Under the pieces are notes generated by a model. It was not told where the DNA came from. It saw only the letters and a program-made list of their open reading frames with translations, and did no database searches. Positions 51,051 to 54,098 of a stretch of 54,098 nt of DNA are shown in pieces. The position numbers were made by a program, and so were the translations under genes. The stretch comes from an uncultured Prevotellaceae bacterium (lineage in GTDB: Bacteria > Bacteroidota > Bacteroidia > Bacteroidales > Bacteroidaceae): contig ONQT01000017.1 in NCBI GenBank assembly GCA_900320045.1, positions 1 to 54,098 on the forward strand, written 5' to 3'. Positions within the stretch are counted from its first letter, which is position 1. Each line of letters opens with the position of its first letter.

Positions 51051-53450
51051 ATGGATACATCAAAAGCAGTTTTTGCAATGAATCCCCGTTTGAAGGACAG
51101 TAGGACGGGTGAGATTTTAGGAAAGTATCATCGTGGTTACGCGGAGCCTGGAACGGCTGAGGATATTCTAAATATGCTCAGACGAGAAGACTTGCCAGAG
51201 ATGCTTCGCCAGATTCGTGACGAAGGTAAGGAGGAGGTGAAGGACGAGTTGCCAACCATCTGTCCGCACTACTCGCAGTTTAAGAACAACCACCGTGCCC
51301 AAGCCGACATCATCCCCGAGGCGTTCACCTATAAGACGTGCAACGACATCGACGAGAAGGAGTTGGTGGAGCAGGCCATCAAGCGAGCTTTGGAGGTGAA
51401 CGAGGACGAGTACAGCGAGTTCCACGGCATGGTGGAGTACATCGACTACTCGCCACGTAAGAAGTGTCACATCTGGATTCGTTTGCCAGTGGGCATGACC
51501 ATTGAGGAAACTCAGAAGGCCTTCTGCGAGGAGATTGGCGTACCCTACGACGAAAGCTGTATCACCCCTGAGCGTTACATCAACATGACGGGCGACGAAG
51601 TCTATCGTTCGGAGCGTTGGTTGCAACCACTGAGCGACGAGGAGATAGAGGAACGTCGCGAGGCATTCCTGATGCGTGGACTTGATGTGGACGGCCGTCC
51701 GCTGAAGAAGCCTGAGACCGCAAAGGCTGCTAACGTTGCCAGCAATCAACAGTCAGCAGCCGAGGTCGTAGCACCCAATGAACGTACCCTTTTCATTGCC
51801 AAGGAATGTCTGAAGGAGGCTGGACTGACTGTGTATGACTTGAACGAGGAGGGTGGCCGTCACAATGCCGTGAAGTCCATCTTGTCGGTAGGCATTACAC
51901 AGCTGATGACCAAGGGGGAGTTTCTGGGTGTCCTGCAGGAAATGGCTCCTGCGTATAGTCAGGAGAAGGAGTGCCAGCAGCTGGTGACCGACTTCTACAC
52001 CAAGTACACCGACGACAGCCAGAAGATGACGCAATTCCAGCGTAGGGTGTTTGCCCAAAGCCGCAAGATCAGTTCTGCCAAGAAGAGCAAGTCAGCGAAG
52101 GTTCCTGACGAAGAGTCGTCTGCTGTAGTCTATGGCGATACGGCATCGCTGGATGACATCTACAGCAGCCTTGAGCCGCCACGGCTGTCGAAGAGTGCCA
52201 TACCTCGCTTTGTTAAAACGGCAATAGGCCCCACCCCTAAAGAGGCGAAAGAGACTGCTGCCCAAGCCATGTTTCCTCCTCTTGGAATGTATTGCGACGC
52301 TAAGTTTGTCTATACTGACAACACCATTCGTGAACCGCGTATGAACTGCCTTATCATAGCGGGTACAGGCGGAGGAAAGGATAGCAGTACCAAGCACATG
52401 CTGAAGCACCTGGAAGCGCCACAGAAAGCAGAAGACGGACCTAATAGACTTGTACTGGAAAAATATAAACGGGAGTGTAACCGCAAGAATCAGAACGAGG
52501 ACAAGCCTGAACGTCCCAACGTGGCTGTAAGGAGTGTGGCAGCAGACATCACTAAGGCTCGTCTGTCGGAGCTGATGGCTGACTCGCAGGGCCGTATTGT
52601 CCATACGCGTATGGTAGAACTTGACCAGTGGTTTGGCGTCGAGGGCTATAAGCCCGGTCCTAACTGTCCTTTCACCTATATGAAGATGACTGACGACGAG
52701 GACAACCCATTCGGCCAGGAACGAGTCGGCAGTCAGAGCGTGACGTATCAAGGCCCACTCAGTATCAACTGGAATGCTTCGACAACCCCCAGTAAGGCGG
52801 TCTACTACTTTCGTAATGTTATGACTGATGGTCCTATCAGCCGACTCAGCCTGTCAACTGTGCCCGATCGTGGTCTCGGTGCACCCATGCCCGTGCATGG
52901 CAAGTATGATGAGAAATACGATGCCGCACTGAAGCTCTTCATTGACAATCTGCGCCAAACACGCGGTGAAATAAACTGTTTGCAAGCTCGACGTATTGCC
53001 AAACGGCTGAAAGACGAACTCGACGACTTCGTAGTGCAGTCAGGAGATGAAGTTCTCAACAACTTAGGTCGCCGTGCCTTAGTTGCCGTATTCCGTAAGG
53101 CATGTGTCTTATATGCTGCCAACGGTCAGCATTGGGAAAAGGCCATCGAAGGGTTCTGTCGTTGGAGTCTGCACTACGACCTTTGGTTGAAACTACATTA
53201 TTTTGGCGATCTGATTCGTCATGCTGACAGTCAGGTGAAGACCTCGCATCGTGGTCCGGCTAATCTGCTCTTGCAGATCAAGACTGATGCCGAGAGGGTG
53301 TTCACCTATCAGGATGCCGTCAATATGCGACTGGCCAACAGCAAGGAAGAAGACGGAACGTCAGGAATGTTGAACCAATGGGTAAAACGGGGACACATAG
53401 AAAGGCTGGAAGACGGTCGTTTCCGCATCCTTGATAAAAATGACAGATGA
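51051..53450 (+). CDS. VirE/DUF3987-like replication or primase-helicase protein
   Basis: The 799-residue protein has an N-terminal VirE_N/BT4734-like part (about 60-230: CHIWIRLPVGMTIEETQKAFCEEIGVPYDESCITPERYINMTGDEVYRSERWLQPLS), a helical middle and a DUF3987-like C-terminal half. The nucleotide-binding loop reads AGTGGGKDSS, an altered P-loop with Asp in place of the Ser/Thr. Other blocks are WNASTTPSKAVYYFRNVM and HYDLWLKLHYFGDLI. Such proteins are normally found with mobile or HU-linked loci of this order; their biochemistry is unclear. The C-terminal KNDR and stop are formed by an ATGACAGATGA repeat. Confidence 0.7.
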   Translation: MDTSKAVFAMNPRLKDSRTGEILGKYHRGYAEPGTAEDILNMLRREDLPEMLRQIRDEGKEEVKDELPTICPHYSQFKNNHRAQADIIPEAFTYKTCNDIDEKELVEQAIKRALEVNEDEYSEFHGMVEYIDYSPRKKCHIWIRLPVGMTIEETQKAFCEEIGVPYDESCITPERYINMTGDEVYRSERWLQPLSDEEIEERREAFLMRGLDVDGRPLKKPETAKAANVASNQQSAAEVVAPNERTLFIAKECLKEAGLTVYDLNEEGGRHNAVKSILSVGITQLMTKGEFLGVLQEMAPAYSQEKECQQLVTDFYTKYTDDSQKMTQFQRRVFAQSRKISSAKKSKSAKVPDEESSAVVYGDTASLDDIYSSLEPPRLSKSAIPRFVKTAIGPTPKEAKETAAQAMFPPLGMYCDAKFVYTDNTIREPRMNCLIIAGTGGGKDSSTKHMLKHLEAPQKAEDGPNRLVLEKYKRECNRKNQNEDKPERPNVAVRSVAADITKARLSELMADSQGRIVHTRMVELDQWFGVEGYKPGPNCPFTYMKMTDDEDNPFGQERVGSQSVTYQGPLSINWNASTTPSKAVYYFRNVMTDGPISRLSLSTVPDRGLGAPMPVHGKYDEKYDAALKLFIDNLRQTRGEINCLQARRIAKRLKDELDDFVVQSGDEVLNNLGRRALVAVFRKACVLYAANGQHWEKAIEGFCRWSLHYDLWLKLHYFGDLIRHADSQVKTSHRGPANLLLQIKTDAERVFTYQDAVNMRLANSKEEDGTSGMLNQWVKRGHIERLEDGRFRILDKNDR

Positions 53451-53460
53451 CAAATGACAG
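53440..53460. repeat. ATGACAGATGACA repeat at the end of the VirE-like gene
   Basis: ATGACAGATGACAAATGACA gives the VirE-like gene its stop codon and repeats the arms at 45659-45683 and 45842-45866. Confidence 0.8.
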
Positions 53461-53487
53461 TAATTAAAAAACGGACATCAAGCAGAA

Positions 53488-53526
53488 AGAGGGTTCCCCA
53501 AATAAGGAGAGCCCTCTTATTCTTTT
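53488..53526 (+). terminator. Terminator of the VirE-like gene
   Basis: AGAGGG (53488-53493) and CCCTCT (53512-53517) with inner TCC/GGA pairs, followed by a T-rich tail. Confidence 0.7.
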
Positions 53527-53982
53527 CTGTGAGATGCTGGAATTCAGTTTTTACTTCTTCTTCTTACTTCTTCTCTTTCGCTTTCCTTGCAAACTCGAAG
53601 AGTGACAGGGGTAGGTGACAGTAGCCTGTGGGGTTCTTGTCGAGATAGTCCAAACGCAGGGGGACTGGTACCTGTTCCAACGAGCTTCGAGTAAGAAGGA
53701 ATTGGTGAATCTATTATAAATGCGAACGGGGATGAATTGCCATAGGGACGGGTGACTGACATCCGATGTAGTAAGTCAAGATGGAGTCTCCGAAAGTAAA
53801 TTCAATTACTCCGAATAGAATTTTAATTACTCCGAAAGTAATTTTTGTTTCTTTCGGAGTATTGTTTCTGTTTGACAAAAATCCTTATTGTTACATTGTT
53901 ACAAAGTTACAATGTGACACTATCTCGAGACCTGCGAGACAGCACTTCATTAAATAATAAGTGGTACTTTGTTTCCGATTTA
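53527..53982. other. Gene-free end of the island with a decayed frame and repeats
   Basis: On the minus strand a 48-codon open frame without a start (53564-53710) ends LDYLDKNPTGYCHLPLSLFE and then FARKAKEKK; it looks like the end of a lost gene, family unknown. At 53795-53860 the unit TTACTCCGAA is repeated, and ACTCCGAAAG (53829-53838) pairs with CTTTCGGAGT (53851-53860). GTTACAAAGTTACAA at 53898-53912 also occurs at 45485-45499. Confidence 0.35.
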
Positions 53983-54014
53983 TTTGGCTCTTCTCTCGTT
54001 TTTTTGTATCTTTG
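53983..54014 (+). promoter_or_regulatory. Promoter of pfkA
   Basis: TTTG (53983-53986) and TATCTTTG (54007-54014), 20 bp apart, 43 bp before the ATG at 54058. Confidence 0.7.
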
Positions 54015-54057
54015 CAGCAGAAATTAATAATATAAGAAATTTAAAACACATAAGACT

Positions 54058-54098
54058 ATGAGCAAGATTAAGACTATTGGCGTTTTGACGTCGGGCGG
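54058..54098 (+). CDS. pfkA: 6-phosphofructokinase, first codons only
   Basis: The frame reads MSKIKTIGVLTSGG and runs out of the window. GVLTSGGD is the ATP-binding start of PfkA, which phosphorylates fructose 6-phosphate. It marks the return to core genes after the accessory island. The call rests on 13 residues. Confidence 0.7.
   Translation, partial: MSKIKTIGVLTSG

Noticed and set aside
53544-53762. 72-residue minus-strand frame near the island edge
   Set aside because: Ser/Pro/Arg-rich with no match or ribosome site; a different frame in the same stretch looks more like the decayed end of a gene.

Overview
The window looks like a chromosomal segment of a Prevotella/Segatella-type Bacteroidales. 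The evidence is the many TAnnTTTG minus-7 boxes with TTG minus-33 boxes 19-20 bp upstream, a SusC/SusD pair, a hybrid two-component system regulator, HU-HIG type histone-like proteins, exported proteins with a type-IX-like C-terminal tail, and a core gene order (yceD-rpmF-fabH-era-der; rsfS-ftsH-cdsA) usual for this order. The identification rests on recognition, not on a search.

Region 1 (1-5.5 kb): carbohydrate genes. These are the end of a DUF4450 protein, a GH2 enzyme, and divergently a GH43-like lipoprotein whose 3' end has been replaced in frame by the promoter, leader and complete gene of an unrelated secreted protein, followed by a 46-residue peptide gene. Region 2 (5.5-7.6 kb): a HigBA toxin-antitoxin cassette lying between a remnant and an intact copy of an HU-like gene, nested inside a 44-bp direct repeat. 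Two 21-bp palindromes exactly 42 bp apart follow the HU promoter. Region 3 (7.6-21.7 kb): a polysaccharide utilisation locus reading LRR lipoprotein, SusC, SusD, two fimbrillin-like lipoproteins, GH28 and L-rhamnose mutarotase, convergent with a 1414-residue HTCS. GH28 plus rhamnose mutarotase suggests pectin or rhamnogalacturonan. Region 4 (21.7-31.2 kb): a leader with an orphan promoter, a secreted protein, an S41 protease, a DUF3316 protein, topoisomerase IV subunit A, glycyl-tRNA synthetase, an FKBP lipoprotein and an EamA transporter.

Region 5 (31.2-33.2 kb): an AAA/ABC-type ATPase followed by a DUF4435 TOPRIM-like protein. The pair has the domain composition of the PARIS anti-phage system in a compact form and is one of the most interesting items. 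Region 6 (33.2-44.0 kb): housekeeping genes on the minus strand, with several junctions built from short repeats.

Region 7 (44.1-53.9 kb): an accessory island between tRNA-Gln and pfkA. It holds a candidate tRNA-like RNA, an HU-HIG gene with a small hydrophobic partner, an origin-like intergenic region (18-bp repeats with 21-bp period, an AT-rich tract, a 25-bp inverted repeat), a type IIG restriction-modification gene broken by two internal deletions, an unrecognised 438-residue coiled-coil protein, a small unknown protein and a VirE/DUF3987-like replication protein. The window closes with the first codons of pfkA.

A theme through the whole window is short low-complexity repeats at gene junctions (units based on GTGAAAAGTGAA, ATGACAGATGACA, GTAAATTGTAAA, ATGAGAAATGAGA). 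They supply the stop codons of at least four unrelated genes and the start codon of another, and similar repeats have entered the coding regions of era and the GH2 gene.
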